Shown here one piece after another: positions 1 through 9,141 of a DNA stretch of 64,000 nt (its first letter is position 1; each line of letters starts with the position of its first letter). The notes beneath the pieces were generated by a model. The model saw nothing but the letters and a program-made list of their open reading frames with translations, did not search any database and was not told the DNA's origin. Source of the DNA: Stenotrophobium rhamnosiphilum. Its GTDB lineage: Bacteria; Pseudomonadota; Gammaproteobacteria; Nevskiales; Nevskiaceae. The DNA is taken from NCBI RefSeq assembly GCF_003052265.1, contig NZ_QANS01000003.1:558001-622000 (forward strand), written 5' to 3'. A program made the position numbers and the translations under genes.

Positions 1-1
1 C

Positions 2-70
2 TGCTGGACCTTTGGCCCCTTCACGATCTGGCGCATGTGGAAGCATCCGTTGCTGCATATCAAGGGCTGA
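2..70 (+). CDS. C-terminal fragment of an unidentified protein (cut by window edge)
   Basis: Frame 2 is open from the window edge to a TGA at 68-70. It encodes about 22 residues rich in aromatic residues and ending in HPLLHIKG. The composition (W, F, W, W, then a basic tail) looks like the end of a real, possibly membrane-associated, protein and not random frame. The end of the next gene (minus strand) lies 11 bases further on, so the two would converge. No family can be assigned from so little sequence. Confidence 0.35.
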   Translation, partial: CWTFGPFTIWRMWKHPLLHIKG

Positions 71-81
71 GCCTGCTCGCC

Positions 82-693
82 TCAATCGATCTGCCTCGGG
101 CAGCTTCGCGCCACTTGCTTGGCAATACGTCGTCCAATCTCAGCAGAGAGCATTCGCTCACGGCGGATGATCGCCACAGGCTTTGCTTGCTGAGCTGCGC
201 GGCGTCTTCTGAACAACCACAGCGCGCACGCAGCAGTGATGATCGAAAGCTCAACCAAAGCCGTCCAGTGAAAAACAAAATTCAGCAGCCACAAACGTTG
301 GTTATGCGGAACGCTAACCCACTTCATTAGTGTGGGATCAAATGGCCAAGCCCAGGCGATGCTGCCCCACGGCGTGTCCAGCAATAAATGCAGCAAGCCG
401 TTAGCGGCAAACAGCAATACACCCAGTGCTGCATTGCGTTGGCCCAACACCAGACACACAAGCAAGGCGATGCTGCTGGGCAGCGCCCAAGCGAATGGAT
501 AGTGCGTCCAATACAAATGATGGAACACAGGGTGCGGATCGAGGAATGCGTGCCAGATAAAATCCAGATCAGGCGCAATGCTGCCGAGCATTCCAAGCGC
601 AAGATAAGGCCGCAAATTGCGTGGCGGATTTTTGCAGGACGCGAGTATCGCGTGGCTGCACAAATAGCCTGCGGGTAAATGAGCGAGGAACAT
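82..693 (-). CDS. YdjM/DUF457-like inner-membrane metal-dependent hydrolase
   Basis: A 203-residue membrane protein. The N-terminus MFLAHLPAGYL is followed by a GSIAPDLDF motif near residue 40 and histidines in HHLYWTH. This is the pattern of the YdjM family (membrane-bound putative metal-dependent hydrolases, LexA-regulated in E. coli). About four hydrophobic segments are visible, and the tail is arginine-rich and cytoplasmic. I chose the ATG at 691-693 because a purine-rich AAGGA lies about eight bases upstream; a longer reading frame starts at 759 but would run into the preceding gene. It is co-directional with the M23 peptidase gene 22 bases upstream, so the two may form an operon. The substrate is unknown for this family. 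Confidence 0.7.
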   Translation of the reverse strand: MFLAHLPAGYLCSHAILASCKNPPRNLRPYLALGMLGSIAPDLDFIWHAFLDPHPVFHHLYWTHYPFAWALPSSIALLVCLVLGQRNAALGVLLFAANGLLHLLLDTPWGSIAWAWPFDPTLMKWVSVPHNQRLWLLNFVFHWTALVELSIITAACALWLFRRRRAAQQAKPVAIIRRERMLSAEIGRRIAKQVARSCPRQID

Positions 694-715
694 GGTGATG
701 TTTCCTTCTAGAGAT

Positions 716-1249
716 TTATGTTGACGACAGCCCAACACGCAAGCGCGTGTTGGGATCAATGAAAAACATTCGATACCAGCCTTGCACTTGCGTGGTCGCT
801 AACCAGGGCAAAGGAATGAGAGAGCGAATGGCGTAGTGCAGATGTGGTGGTTTTCCTGCTGCGTTGCCGCTGCTACCAACGCGACCGATGGGCGCGCCAA
901 TGTGCACGAGCTTGAAGGCGCTAACGCTCGAATCGCTCAGGTGTGCGTAATAGTGCAAACGCCATTTCGGGCCTAACACCCACACCACGTTTCCGCCCAT
1001 GCCGTAGGGTCCGCTGTAGAGCACGAGGCCCTTCGTTGAAGACAAAACCGGCGTGCCGTTCTTGGCAAAAATATCGATGCCCTTGTGCACGCCTGAGCGT
1101 CCCCAGGGCGTGTACCAGAAGGACTGCGGATTCCAGTCTTTGGGCGTCGCGCCGTCAACTGGAATCACGCAGTCGTCCCGCAAGATCATGCCGATGATAA
1201 AAACCGGTACGCAAAGCGCGAACAGCCACTTCATCACTTTTCTTTTCAT
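716..1249 (-). CDS. M23 family metallopeptidase (LytM-like)
   Basis: A 177-residue protein with one N-terminal hydrophobic segment (about residues 7-23) that anchors or exports it. The rest is a compact LytM/peptidase M23 domain. The zinc-binding signature is complete: HKGID (H and D of the HxxxD motif), HYYAH, and HLHYA (the HxH motif). Family members are zinc endopeptidases that cut peptidoglycan cross-bridges or peptide stems in the periplasm, so the enzyme is predicted to be active and not a degenerate activator. An alternative start five codons downstream (ATG at 1232-1234) would give a tighter signal anchor. It sits 28 bases after creD on the same strand, which suggests shared expression with the envelope-stress locus. 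Confidence 0.85.
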   Translation of the reverse strand: MKRKVMKWLFALCVPVFIIGMILRDDCVIPVDGATPKDWNPQSFWYTPWGRSGVHKGIDIFAKNGTPVLSSTKGLVLYSGPYGMGGNVVWVLGPKWRLHYYAHLSDSSVSAFKLVHIGAPIGRVGSSGNAAGKPPHLHYAIRSLIPLPWLATTQVQGWYRMFFIDPNTRLRVGLSST

Positions 1250-1277
1250 GGCGATGGATCTCGTTCGGCAGCAGCGA

Positions 1278-2684
1278 TCAGCTTGCGTCGCTACTACGCG
1301 TCCAATCGATGCGACGCGTTAACCACATCGCGGCAGCCAGTGCTGCGAACAAAGCGAGTGAACCACCCATCAGTGCGTAGTCTTCAGCCTGCAGGATCAT
1401 GTAGAGATAGCCATACAAACCGCTCAATACACCGCCGACCAACAACGCGCGACCTGTACGTTTAAGCGCGGCGCGGCTGTAGAAAGTGACCATGCTTACG
1501 ACTGCTGCCGCACTCACGCCGAACGCTGCATTAAAACCAAAGTGTTCAGCAAAGCTGAGTTGCAACAGTGCGAACAAACATAGCGCTGCACCGATAAATC
1601 CATATTGAATCGGATGCAAGCGCACGCCAGTAAGAACTTCGGTGAGCCAGATCACCCCAAAGGTAAAGACCAATGTGAGCAAGCCGTATTTGGTGATGCG
1701 CTCGGCCATGCTGTAAGTGTCGACAGGCGATATCAGGCTCACGCCAAAGCTTTGCGTGGACTTACCCTGTATCTCATTGTTGTTGATGCTGGGGTTGATG
1801 TCGCGCCACTGCTGCGCGATGTTGCGGCCCAGATAACTCACCGACCATTCAGCGCTAAAGCCTTGCTCATTGATATCCCGTTTTACGGGGAGCCAATCGC
1901 CATTAAAGCTTGGATGCGGCCAGTTGCCTTCGAGGGTGACATGCGTTTCTTCCGCCATTGGCGCAAAGAACAAGCTATCGGAGCCGTTGACGCTGAGGCT
2001 GATGTCATAGCGCATGCCTTCCCACAACTTGTCGGCAGTGATGACGTCGCCGATGGTTGCGCGCAAGCCGTTGATGGACGTGCCTGCGGGTCTCAGAATA
2101 AAAGGCTTGCCATCGATGCTTAGACTTGCGCCAGCCTGCAAAGAGCGCGAGTCGCTAAGGCCGATCAGCAATTCTGCATTCGCGAGATCAAGCACCGCAT
2201 CGCTAGCGAGCAACTTAAGTTCAGAGAGTGAGGGCACAGCAAAGTTGCCGCTAGCTTTGATGTGCGTACTAAACACGGGTACCTGAAAAATTCCGCGTGA
2301 ACGTTGTTGCACCTGTTGGCGCGCCGTGATGTTGAGTGTGCGCGGCAGAAAATAGGCGTATTCAACTTCGCTTAATCCTTCAGTTCTGACGCCGTTTCTG
2401 TCGATGTCGGTTTGGCGCAATTGATAAGGCACTCGCAGTACGGGTGCCACCAGCGTTTGCGCGCCTCCCCATTTGCTCGTCACCTCTGCCACTGCTTCAG
2501 CGCTGCGCTGACTACGCTCGGAAATCACACCGCTAATCTGGCAAGAGGGAATCATCAAGATCGCAAGTAACAAGGCAATCAACAGCAAGCGCGACAGCGG
2601 AGACTGAAACGAAAGCCGAAAGGCCGGGCGTGCTGCAGGCGGTAACGGCGGAGGAAGTGAATGACTACCAGATTCGTTGTGCAT
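1278..2684 (-). CDS. creD: Cell envelope integrity protein CreD
   Basis: A 468-residue inner-membrane protein of the CreD family. A proline-rich cytoplasmic N-terminus leads into one membrane helix (about 30-47). A large periplasmic domain follows (about 50-310), then five or six closely packed helices in the C-terminal third. The post-helix stretch with SKWGGAQTLVAPVLRVPY is characteristic of CreD. In enterobacteria and Stenotrophomonas, creD is the main target of the CreBC two-component system and affects envelope integrity and beta-lactam responses. Here it is transcribed divergently from creB-creC across a 144-base intergenic region with repeated half-sites, the expected arrangement for CreB control. 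Confidence 0.9.
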   Translation of the reverse strand: MHNESGSHSLPPPLPPAARPAFRLSFQSPLSRLLLIALLLAILMIPSCQISGVISERSQRSAEAVAEVTSKWGGAQTLVAPVLRVPYQLRQTDIDRNGVRTEGLSEVEYAYFLPRTLNITARQQVQQRSRGIFQVPVFSTHIKASGNFAVPSLSELKLLASDAVLDLANAELLIGLSDSRSLQAGASLSIDGKPFILRPAGTSINGLRATIGDVITADKLWEGMRYDISLSVNGSDSLFFAPMAEETHVTLEGNWPHPSFNGDWLPVKRDINEQGFSAEWSVSYLGRNIAQQWRDINPSINNNEIQGKSTQSFGVSLISPVDTYSMAERITKYGLLTLVFTFGVIWLTEVLTGVRLHPIQYGFIGAALCLFALLQLSFAEHFGFNAAFGVSAAAVVSMVTFYSRAALKRTGRALLVGGVLSGLYGYLYMILQAEDYALMGGSLALFAALAAAMWLTRRIDWTRSSDAS

Positions 2685-2717
2685 CGATGGGCTCCTTGGG
2701 TGTTAGTGGGCCCAGTT

Positions 2718-2789
2718 TGCAAAGTCACTGTGCAGGGGCCGTCGCCACGCCGTGCAAAGGCCGCGGAAGATTGTGCAAATGTTGTGCAA
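2718..2789. promoter_or_regulatory. creD-creB intergenic region with phased TGCAA half-sites
   Basis: The pentamer TGCAA occurs at 2718-2722, 2753-2757, 2774-2778 and 2785-2789, all in the same orientation. The last two lie in the longer direct repeat TTGTGCAA (2771-2778 and 2782-2789), exactly 11 bases apart, and the copy before them is 21 bases upstream. One-turn and two-turn phasing of direct repeats is typical for OmpR/PhoB-class regulators such as CreB. The sequence does not match the enterobacterial cre tag, so CreB binding here is inference. Confidence 0.4.
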
Positions 2790-2828
2790 GGTTTTGGGCT
2801 TGCAGCGCTTTGGCCTTAAGCTCTGTCC

Positions 2829-3515
2829 ATGCAAAAAATTCTGGTAGCCGACGACGACCCTAATGTGCGCGAGGTCATTCGCTTTGCTTTGAGCAAGGCG
2901 GGTTATGCCGTGGTGTTGGCGGATAACGGCGCTATAGCGCTGAGCCAGTTCGCGCGCGAGCAACCCGCGCTACTGGTGCTGGATATTCTGATGCCAGAAA
3001 TGGACGGGCTGGAAGTTTGCCGTCGACTGCGCGCAGAGCCACGCTCGGCCGCCACGCCGATCTTGTTCGTCAGCTCGCGTGATGACGAGGTCGACAAAAT
3101 CATTGGTCTTGAGATGGGCGGTGATGATTATCTCGCCAAGCCTTTTTCTCCACGCGAGCTAGTCGCGCGAGTGAAGGCGATCTTGCGCCGCAGCAGCGCG
3201 CCGCGTGTGGCTGCGCCGCTGCAAGTGCACGGGCGTTTGAGTTTGAGCAGCGAACACTATCAAGCGTTTTGGGACAATCAAGAACTGGTGCTCACGCTGA
3301 CTGAGTTCGGTCTGCTGCGCACCTTGCTCGCACGCCCCGGCAAAGTGTGTTCGCGTGATCATCTGATGAATGAATCTTATGAGCTGCACAAGATCGTCTC
3401 TGATCGCACGATCGACAGCCATGTTCGACGCCTGCGCCAAAAGTTTGCTGCCTTGGGTGTGGAGCCGATCGAAACGCTGCATGGCGTCGGTTATCGCTTG
3501 GGTTCTTGCACATGA
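2829..3515 (+). CDS. creB: Two-component response regulator CreB (OmpR/PhoB family)
   Basis: A 228-residue response regulator. The receiver domain (1-120) shows the acidic pocket ADDD at 7-10, the phospho-acceptor D52 in VLDILMPEMDG, a switch residue S in FVSS, and K in LAKPFSPRE. A winged-helix DNA-binding domain follows (about 130-225), with TLTEFGLLRTLLA and a terminal GVGYRL hairpin. The gene overlaps the downstream kinase by 10 bases, so the pair is translationally coupled. The assignment to CreB rather than another OmpR-type regulator rests mainly on the divergent creD gene. Confidence 0.82.
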   Translation: MQKILVADDDPNVREVIRFALSKAGYAVVLADNGAIALSQFAREQPALLVLDILMPEMDGLEVCRRLRAEPRSAATPILFVSSRDDEVDKIIGLEMGGDDYLAKPFSPRELVARVKAILRRSSAPRVAAPLQVHGRLSLSSEHYQAFWDNQELVLTLTEFGLLRTLLARPGKVCSRDHLMNESYELHKIVSDRTIDSHVRRLRQKFAALGVEPIETLHGVGYRLGSCT

Positions 3516-5137
3516 TGCGTCTACGACTGCGCACGGTATTGGCGAGTGTGTTCTTGCTCATCCTTGCGCTTCCGCTGACAGGTTTTCTCGCGCTGCGTAT
3601 TTATGAAAGTGCGCTGGTGCGACAGACCGAGAGTGAGTTGATTGGCCAAGGCGCCATTCTGTCTGCTGCTTATGCCGCATTATTTGATCGTCACGCCACT
3701 AAAAATTTTGATTGGACTCAATACGGATTGCCGCTGCCGGTACAAGGCAAGACCAAGGCTAGCGATTACAGCAGCACGGACCCTGATCTTGCTGTGCCGA
3801 CTCGTGTGTATGTGCCGCACCCTGCCAAGTTAGACCTGGCTCGTGACAGCGCACTATCGCCTGCGCCCGATCCACTACCCGCACTCACTGCGGCTGACGC
3901 ACTCGCGCGTGTCACCGGCAAAGAGCTGGAGCCGGTGCTCGATCAAGCACAGCAAGTCACCCTTGCAGGCTTGCGCATCATTGCGCCCAATGGCGTCATC
4001 GTTGCGAGTACGGGTGATGACTTGGGCTTGAGCTTGCTGCAACAGCAGGAAGTAAAACGCGCACTCGCTGGTGAATTTCTCACGCTGCTGCGCGAGCGCA
4101 AACCCAGCAGCACGCCACGGCCGGGGATTGCTTCAATCAGCCGCAACACCGCGCTGCGCGTCTTCGTGGCCATGCCGATTACTCATCGCAACCGTGTGAT
4201 CGGCGCCGTACTGCTCACTCGCACGCCGTCCAATCTCACCAAGGTGGTATGGGCGCGACGTGTGAAAATCGCGCAAGTGGGTGCGCTGCTATTGCTCGCC
4301 ACATTAGCGCTGGCGTGGCTCACAGCCACCACGATCACTCAACCGCTGCGGCGACTTTCACAGCAAGCGCAACGCGCCCATGCAGGTGAGCGCAACGCTG
4401 TGCAACCTGCGCGGCGACGCGTGGTGCAAGAAGTGGCTGAGCTCAGCGAAACTGTTGCGGGCATGGCCGATGCGCTGCAAGCGCGCGCCGCTTACATCAA
4501 AGATTTTGCAGCTCATGTTTCTCACGAATTCAAAACGCCGCTCACTGCGATTGGCGGTGCAGCTGAGTTGTTGAAGGAGCACGGCAGTGCGATGAGTGAG
4601 ACCGAGCGTGCGGGCTTTCTGAATATTATTGCCAAAGATACAGCGCGGCTCGATCAACTCACGCGTCGCTTGTTAGAACTCGCTCGTGCCGACATGGCCA
4701 CGCCCAGCAAGGAGAGTTGTCTTCTCGCGCCTGTGCTGCGCACCGCTGTGCACCGCGCGCGTGAGAGCGGTCAGTTGATTGAATTGCTTGAGCCCTTGCC
4801 AGAGCAAGCCAGCTTGCCGATGAGCGCAGAATTGTTCGATTCAATTTTATCGGGCTTGTTCGACAATGCTCGTCAGCATGCGCCGGGTGCTGTGGTGACT
4901 TTGTCGTGTGAGCAAATCAAGGGGCAGCTTAATTTATTGGTGAGCGACAACGGCCCCGGAATTTCGACTGGCAATGTTGACCAAATCTTTACGCCTTTCT
5001 TCACGACGGCGCGCGCTCAGGGCAATACGGGTTTGGGTTTGGCGATTATTCGCGCGGTACTCGCCGTGCACGGCGGCAACATCGCGTTGCAGCCGGGTGA
5101 TGGTGGCACGAGGTTCAAGCTGAGTTGGGTGATCTAG
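3506..5137 (+). CDS. creC: Sensor histidine kinase CreC
   Basis: A 543-residue membrane histidine kinase. Helix 1 lies at about residues 10-30, a long periplasmic sensor loop at about 31-250, helix 2 at about 252-274, then a HAMP linker. The dimerisation domain has the phosphorylatable His340 in HVSHEFKTPLTA. The ATPase domain shows the N box (LFDNARQHAP), G1 (DNGPGIS) and G2 (NTGLGLAI). It should autophosphorylate and pass phosphate to Asp52 of CreB. The protein is longer than E. coli CreC (about 474 residues), with the extra length in the sensor loop. The start at 3506 or the ATG at 3512 are both possible, and both overlap creB. Confidence 0.83.
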   Translation: MHMMRLRLRTVLASVFLLILALPLTGFLALRIYESALVRQTESELIGQGAILSAAYAALFDRHATKNFDWTQYGLPLPVQGKTKASDYSSTDPDLAVPTRVYVPHPAKLDLARDSALSPAPDPLPALTAADALARVTGKELEPVLDQAQQVTLAGLRIIAPNGVIVASTGDDLGLSLLQQQEVKRALAGEFLTLLRERKPSSTPRPGIASISRNTALRVFVAMPITHRNRVIGAVLLTRTPSNLTKVVWARRVKIAQVGALLLLATLALAWLTATTITQPLRRLSQQAQRAHAGERNAVQPARRRVVQEVAELSETVAGMADALQARAAYIKDFAAHVSHEFKTPLTAIGGAAELLKEHGSAMSETERAGFLNIIAKDTARLDQLTRRLLELARADMATPSKESCLLAPVLRTAVHRARESGQLIELLEPLPEQASLPMSAELFDSILSGLFDNARQHAPGAVVTLSCEQIKGQLNLLVSDNGPGISTGNVDQIFTPFFTTARAQGNTGLGLAIIRAVLAVHGGNIALQPGDGGTRFKLSWVI

Positions 5138-5181
5138 CGCTTCGTGATTCTCGCGAAGATGACAGCGCGCACTAATTAACT

Positions 5182-6135
5182 TTAGTGCGGCTCAATCTTG
5201 CTGAGATGGCGGCTCACCGTCAGGAAAGCGCCAAGCCAGCCCAGCACGATGCCAGCGCCAAACACTTGCAGCACGGCGAAGAAGGACAGACCGGAGAGCG
5301 AGAAATTGCTTTCGTAGAGTCCTGCCAAATTCTGCACAGGCCCAGTCAGTGCGGCCATGCCGACACCAACGAAAATCAGCGCGACCACGCTGCCGGTGAA
5401 ACCGTACCAGAGTCCGGTATACAGAAACGGGCGACGAATAAAGCTGTTGGGTGCGCCGATCAACTTCATCACAATGATTTCTTCGCGGCGCGCTTGGATG
5501 TCGAGGCGAATGGTGTTGGCCACCGTCACAATCACGGCAAGGCTCAGCAGCACGGCAATCACCATCACGCCGCGCTGCAATAAATCGATGATGCCGTAGA
5601 GCCGCTCCAACCATTTCTGGTCGAGCTTGGCCATATCCACTTCGGGCAGATTCGACAGATCAGTCACCAGCGCATTGATCTCGTCGCGCGACTGTTTGTG
5701 CATCGGCGTTACGGTGATCACAGCTGGCAGCGGATTGTTATCGAGAATATCCAGCGCCTCGCCAAAGCCGGAGAGTTTGCGGAACTCTGCTAATGCTTGA
5801 TCGCGCGAGATGTAGGTGGTGCGTGCGACGCCTGGTCGCGCATTCAGCTCACGAGCCAGATCTTTGCCGCGTTCGGCGCTGACGCTGTCTTTGAGAAATA
5901 GCGAGGACTGCGCTGCGCCTTCCCATGAATAGCTGAGCTTGTCGACGTTATTGATCAGCGCATGCAAGCCCGCGGGCAGGGCCAGTGTGATGCCGATGAC
6001 CAATGCGGTCAGCAGTGTGCCTGCGGGGTTTTGCCAAAGTTTGCCGAGCGAGAAAAAGAACACGCGAGCGTGTTCTTCCAGCAGGCGCGAGAAAAATGTT
6101 TGACGACGATCGCTGCTAGCGGCTGCTCTAGGCAT
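5182..6135 (-). CDS. ftsX: Cell division protein FtsX
   Basis: A 317-residue permease-like subunit of the FtsEX complex. Four membrane segments are visible: about 38-58, then three after residue 190. An extracytoplasmic loop between the first two contains FLKDSVSAERGKDLA and NPLPAVITVTP, both typical of FtsX. FtsEX couples ATP hydrolysis to activation of septal peptidoglycan hydrolases through EnvC-type partners and supports divisome assembly. The start overlaps the end of ftsE by 8 bases. In E. coli rpoH follows ftsX; here the neighbour is the convergent creC instead. A short inverted repeat GCACTAA/TTAGTGC (5169-5188) spans the stop codon and may help end transcription. Confidence 0.93.
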   Translation of the reverse strand: MPRAAASSDRRQTFFSRLLEEHARVFFFSLGKLWQNPAGTLLTALVIGITLALPAGLHALINNVDKLSYSWEGAAQSSLFLKDSVSAERGKDLARELNARPGVARTTYISRDQALAEFRKLSGFGEALDILDNNPLPAVITVTPMHKQSRDEINALVTDLSNLPEVDMAKLDQKWLERLYGIIDLLQRGVMVIAVLLSLAVIVTVANTIRLDIQARREEIIVMKLIGAPNSFIRRPFLYTGLWYGFTGSVVALIFVGVGMAALTGPVQNLAGLYESNFSLSGLSFFAVLQVFGAGIVLGWLGAFLTVSRHLSKIEPH

Positions 6136-6835
6136 ACGGAAAATCTCCCGCGTGGCGAACGCTGAGAGGTACCTTCATGCTGATGCGACCATGCTCAAGG
6201 TGAATCATGCGATGGGGCATTGCCTTAATCAGATCGATCGCGTGCGTTGCGACCAACACGCTGACGCCGACTTGGTTAAAGCGCTCAAAAATGCGCATCA
6301 CTTCATGCGCCATTTCCGGATCGAGATTGCCAGTCGGTTCGTCAGCCAGAATCAAATCTGGCTTGGTGACCACAGCGCGTGCAATGCCGACGCGCTGTTG
6401 TTCGCCGCCGGACAGAGTCAGCGGATAAACCTTTTCTTTGTTGAGTAGATCGACCTGATCGAGCGCGGCGCGTACTTGGCGGCCGACATCACGATGCGAG
6501 TGGCCGCGAATGATCAGCGGCAATGCAACGTTGTCGAACACCGTACGATCGTTGAGCAGGTTGAAATCTTGGAACACCAAACCAAGGCGCTGGCGATAAG
6601 CCGGAATGTGTCGCGGCTTCACGCTCGCCAATGTCTGGCCGTGCACATGAACCTGTCCACGCGTGGCGCGTGCGATCAGTGCAACCAAACGCAGAATCGT
6701 TGATTTGCCTGCACCGCTGGCGCCGGTGAGAAACACCATCTCGCCCTGCTTCACGCTAAAGCTCACATGCGACAGCACATCGTGACCGCCTTCATAGCGG
6801 TGGCTGACGTCGTGAAATTGAATGATGTCCGTCAT
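6128..6835 (-). CDS. ftsE: Cell division ATP-binding protein FtsE
   Basis: A 235-residue ABC ATPase. Walker A is GASGAGKST (about 37-45), the Q-loop lies in VFQDFNLL, the signature is LSGGEQQRV, Walker B is LILADEPTGNLD, and the switch histidine is in VATHAID. All catalytic motifs are intact. It forms the cytoplasmic motor of FtsEX with the downstream ftsX product. The order ftsY-ftsE-ftsX with gaps of 17 and -8 bases indicates one transcript. The C-terminus is slightly longer than in E. coli FtsE (222 residues). Confidence 0.95.
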   Translation of the reverse strand: MTDIIQFHDVSHRYEGGHDVLSHVSFSVKQGEMVFLTGASGAGKSTILRLVALIARATRGQVHVHGQTLASVKPRHIPAYRQRLGLVFQDFNLLNDRTVFDNVALPLIIRGHSHRDVGRQVRAALDQVDLLNKEKVYPLTLSGGEQQRVGIARAVVTKPDLILADEPTGNLDPEMAHEVMRIFERFNQVGVSVLVATHAIDLIKAMPHRMIHLEHGRISMKVPLSVRHAGDFPYA

Positions 6836-6852
6836 GCGTGGTGAGGTTTAGC

Positions 6853-7779
6853 TCAAGGGTTGATCAGTGCTTCGGCGTAGGCTTCTGCATCGAAGGGTTC
6901 AAGATCTTCGACGCCTTCACCCAGGCCAACAAATCGTACCGGTAACGCCATGCGCCGCGCGATAGCCAGCAGGATACCGCCCTTCGCCGTGCCGTCCAAC
7001 TTGGTGATGGCGATGCCGGTCAAGCCGATTGCTTCATGAAACTGTAAAGCTTGCGTCAAGGCATTGCCGCCGGTGGTGGCGTCAACCACCATCAGCACTT
7101 CATGTGGCGCGTACGGATCGTGCTTCTGCACCACGCGTTTGATCTTGCGCAGTTCTTCCATCAGATGCGCTTGCGTGTGTAGACGGCCTGCGGTGTCGGC
7201 GATGACGACATCAATGCCGCGCGATTTGGCCGATTGCACGGCGTCGAAAATCACGCTGGCGGAATCGGCGCCTTCACCTTGCGACAGGATCGGTACGTCA
7301 GCGCGCTCAGCCCAAGTCGTCAGCTGTTGCACGGCGGCCGCGCGGAAAGTGTCGCCGGCTGCGAGCAGCACGGTTTTGCCTTCTTTCTTCAAGCGCGATG
7401 CGAGTTTGCCGATGGTGGTGGTTTTGCCAACGCCATTCACGCCCGCAACAAACAAAATATAAGGCTTGATGAAAGGCGGAATCACCAGCGGCTTGCTGAC
7501 TGGTGAGAGCAGTTCAACCAAAAATTTCTTCAGCACTGCGCGCAACTGCTTTTCGTTTTTAACGCGACCTGCGTTGACTTCGGATTGCAGGCGTTCGATC
7601 AACCAAGTGGTGGCTTCGATGCCGGCATCAGCCATCAGCAAACGGCTTTCGAGTTCTTCGATGGCGTCATCGCGCAGCTTGTCGCCGCTGAACAAAGTGC
7701 CAAGATCGCGCGTGAGAAACGAGTCGCCCTTGTTAAGGCCCGCGCGCAGCTTGGTCAGGAATCCGCTGTTCTCAGACAT
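6853..7779 (-). CDS. ftsY: Signal recognition particle receptor FtsY
   Basis: A 308-residue SRP GTPase. The helical N domain (about 1-90) precedes the G domain. Motifs in order: G1 GVNGVGKTTT, the G2 region GDTFRAAA, G3 DTAGR, G4 TKLDGTAKGG, and a closing GLGEGVEDLEPF. It docks SRP-ribosome complexes at the membrane and is essential for co-translational insertion. The acidic A domain that makes E. coli FtsY 497 residues long is almost absent, as in many other bacteria, leaving a near-minimal NG protein. First gene of ftsY-ftsE-ftsX; the hemL stop lies 3 bases upstream of its start region, so read-through from hemL is possible. Confidence 0.95.
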   Translation of the reverse strand: MSENSGFLTKLRAGLNKGDSFLTRDLGTLFSGDKLRDDAIEELESRLLMADAGIEATTWLIERLQSEVNAGRVKNEKQLRAVLKKFLVELLSPVSKPLVIPPFIKPYILFVAGVNGVGKTTTIGKLASRLKKEGKTVLLAAGDTFRAAAVQQLTTWAERADVPILSQGEGADSASVIFDAVQSAKSRGIDVVIADTAGRLHTQAHLMEELRKIKRVVQKHDPYAPHEVLMVVDATTGGNALTQALQFHEAIGLTGIAITKLDGTAKGGILLAIARRMALPVRFVGLGEGVEDLEPFDAEAYAEALINP

Positions 7780-7782
7780 CGC

Positions 7783-9075
7783 TTATGCAGCCTTGCATAG
7801 CGCGAAGGCTTCGCGTGCAGCATTGATCGTGGCGGTGATTTCCGCTTCGCCGTGCTTGGCGCCGACAAAACCTGCCTCAAAAGCGGAAGGTGCGAGATAC
7901 ACGCCGCGATCCAGCATCGCGTGGAAGAAAACTTTGAAACGATTCGCATCGCACTTCATCACATCGGCTAAGCCGCGGATCGGGCCTTCGCCGAAGTAGA
8001 GGCCGAACATGCTGCCGACTTGCGTCGTAGTGAAAGCAACGCCCGCATCTTTCGCAGCGGCTTTGAGGCCGTCAAGCAATTGCGTGGTGCTCGCTTCGAG
8101 TTGTGCGTAGAGCATGACGTTGTCGAGTTTGCGTAGTGTCGCCAAGCCGGCTGCCATTGCCAGCGGATTGCCGGACAGCGTACCTGCTTGATACACCGGA
8201 CCCGCAGGCGAGAGTTTTTGCATGATGTCTTTGCGACCGCCGAAGGCACCGACCGGCATGCCGCCGCCGATGATTTTGCCGAGCGTCGTCAGATCAGGCG
8301 TGACGTCGTAGAGACCTGATGCGCCGCGAATACCCACGCGGAAGCCGGTCATCACTTCATCAAAAATCAAAACCGCGCCGTGCTGTGTGCAGAGATCGCG
8401 CAGACCTTGCAGGAAGCCGGGGGCAGGGGGAACGCAGTTCATATTGCCAGCGACAGGTTCAACGATGAGACAAGCAACGCCATCGCGATTCGCGTTGAAC
8501 AGTTGAGCAACGCTAGCGAGATCGTTATACGTCGCGGTCAGCGTATGACGCGCAACATCCGCAGGCACGCCGGGTGAAGTCGGTACGCCAAACGTCAGCG
8601 CGCCAGAGCCCGCTTTCACCAGCAGCGCATCAGCGTGGCCGTGATAGCAGCCTTCAAATTTGATCAGCTTGTCGCGGCCGGTGAAGCCGCGTGCGAGGCG
8701 AATCGCCGACATCGTCGCTTCGGTGCCGCTATTGCACATGCGCACCTGTTCCATGCCTGGCACGCGATTGCACAGCAGCTCCGCCATTTCGATTTCGAGT
8801 TCAGTCGGCGCGCCGTAAGACAGGCCAATGCCGAGCTGCTTTTGCATGGCGATGAAAACATCAGTGTCCTGATGGCCGAGAATCATCGGGCCCCATGAGC
8901 CGACGTAGTCGATGTAGGACTTGCCGTCGACGTCGATGATGCGTGCGCCGAGTGCGCCTGCAATAAAGCGCGGCGTGCCGCCAACTGACTTGAACGCGCG
9001 AACCGGCGAATTAACGCCGCCCGGAATGTATTGCTGGGCGTAGTCGAACAGGGCTTCGGAGCGAGTGGTGGTCAT
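7783..9075 (-). CDS. hemL: Glutamate-1-semialdehyde 2,1-aminomutase HemL
   Basis: A 430-residue PLP enzyme that converts glutamate-1-semialdehyde to 5-aminolevulinate in the C5 route to tetrapyrroles. Family marks are [11 protein letters not shown] near the N-terminus, [17 protein letters not shown] (phosphate-binding region), [10 protein letters not shown], and the cofactor lysine K267 in [13 protein letters not shown]. Length and motifs match full-length HemL. It lies upstream of ftsY and downstream of thiE on the same strand; hemL next to thiE-thiD is a recurrent gammaproteobacterial arrangement. Confidence 0.96.
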   Translation of the reverse strand: MTTTRSEALFDYAQQYIPGGVNSPVRAFKSVGGTPRFIAGALGARIIDVDGKSYIDYVGSWGPMILGHQDTDVFIAMQKQLGIGLSYGAPTELEIEMAELLCNRVPGMEQVRMCNSGTEATMSAIRLARGFTGRDKLIKFEGCYHGHADALLVKAGSGALTFGVPTSPGVPADVARHTLTATYNDLASVAQLFNANRDGVACLIVEPVAGNMNCVPPAPGFLQGLRDLCTQHGAVLIFDEVMTGFRVGIRGASGLYDVTPDLTTLGKIIGGGMPVGAFGGRKDIMQKLSPAGPVYQAGTLSGNPLAMAAGLATLRKLDNVMLYAQLEASTTQLLDGLKAAAKDAGVAFTTTQVGSMFGLYFGEGPIRGLADVMKCDANRFKVFFHAMLDRGVYLAPSAFEAGFVGAKHGEAEITATINAAREAFALCKAA

Positions 9076-9141
9076 GGCGACTGATTTGCGACAAACGGAA
9101 ATGAGGCGCGATTTTACGCGCCGCGCGGGGGTAGCGGGGGC

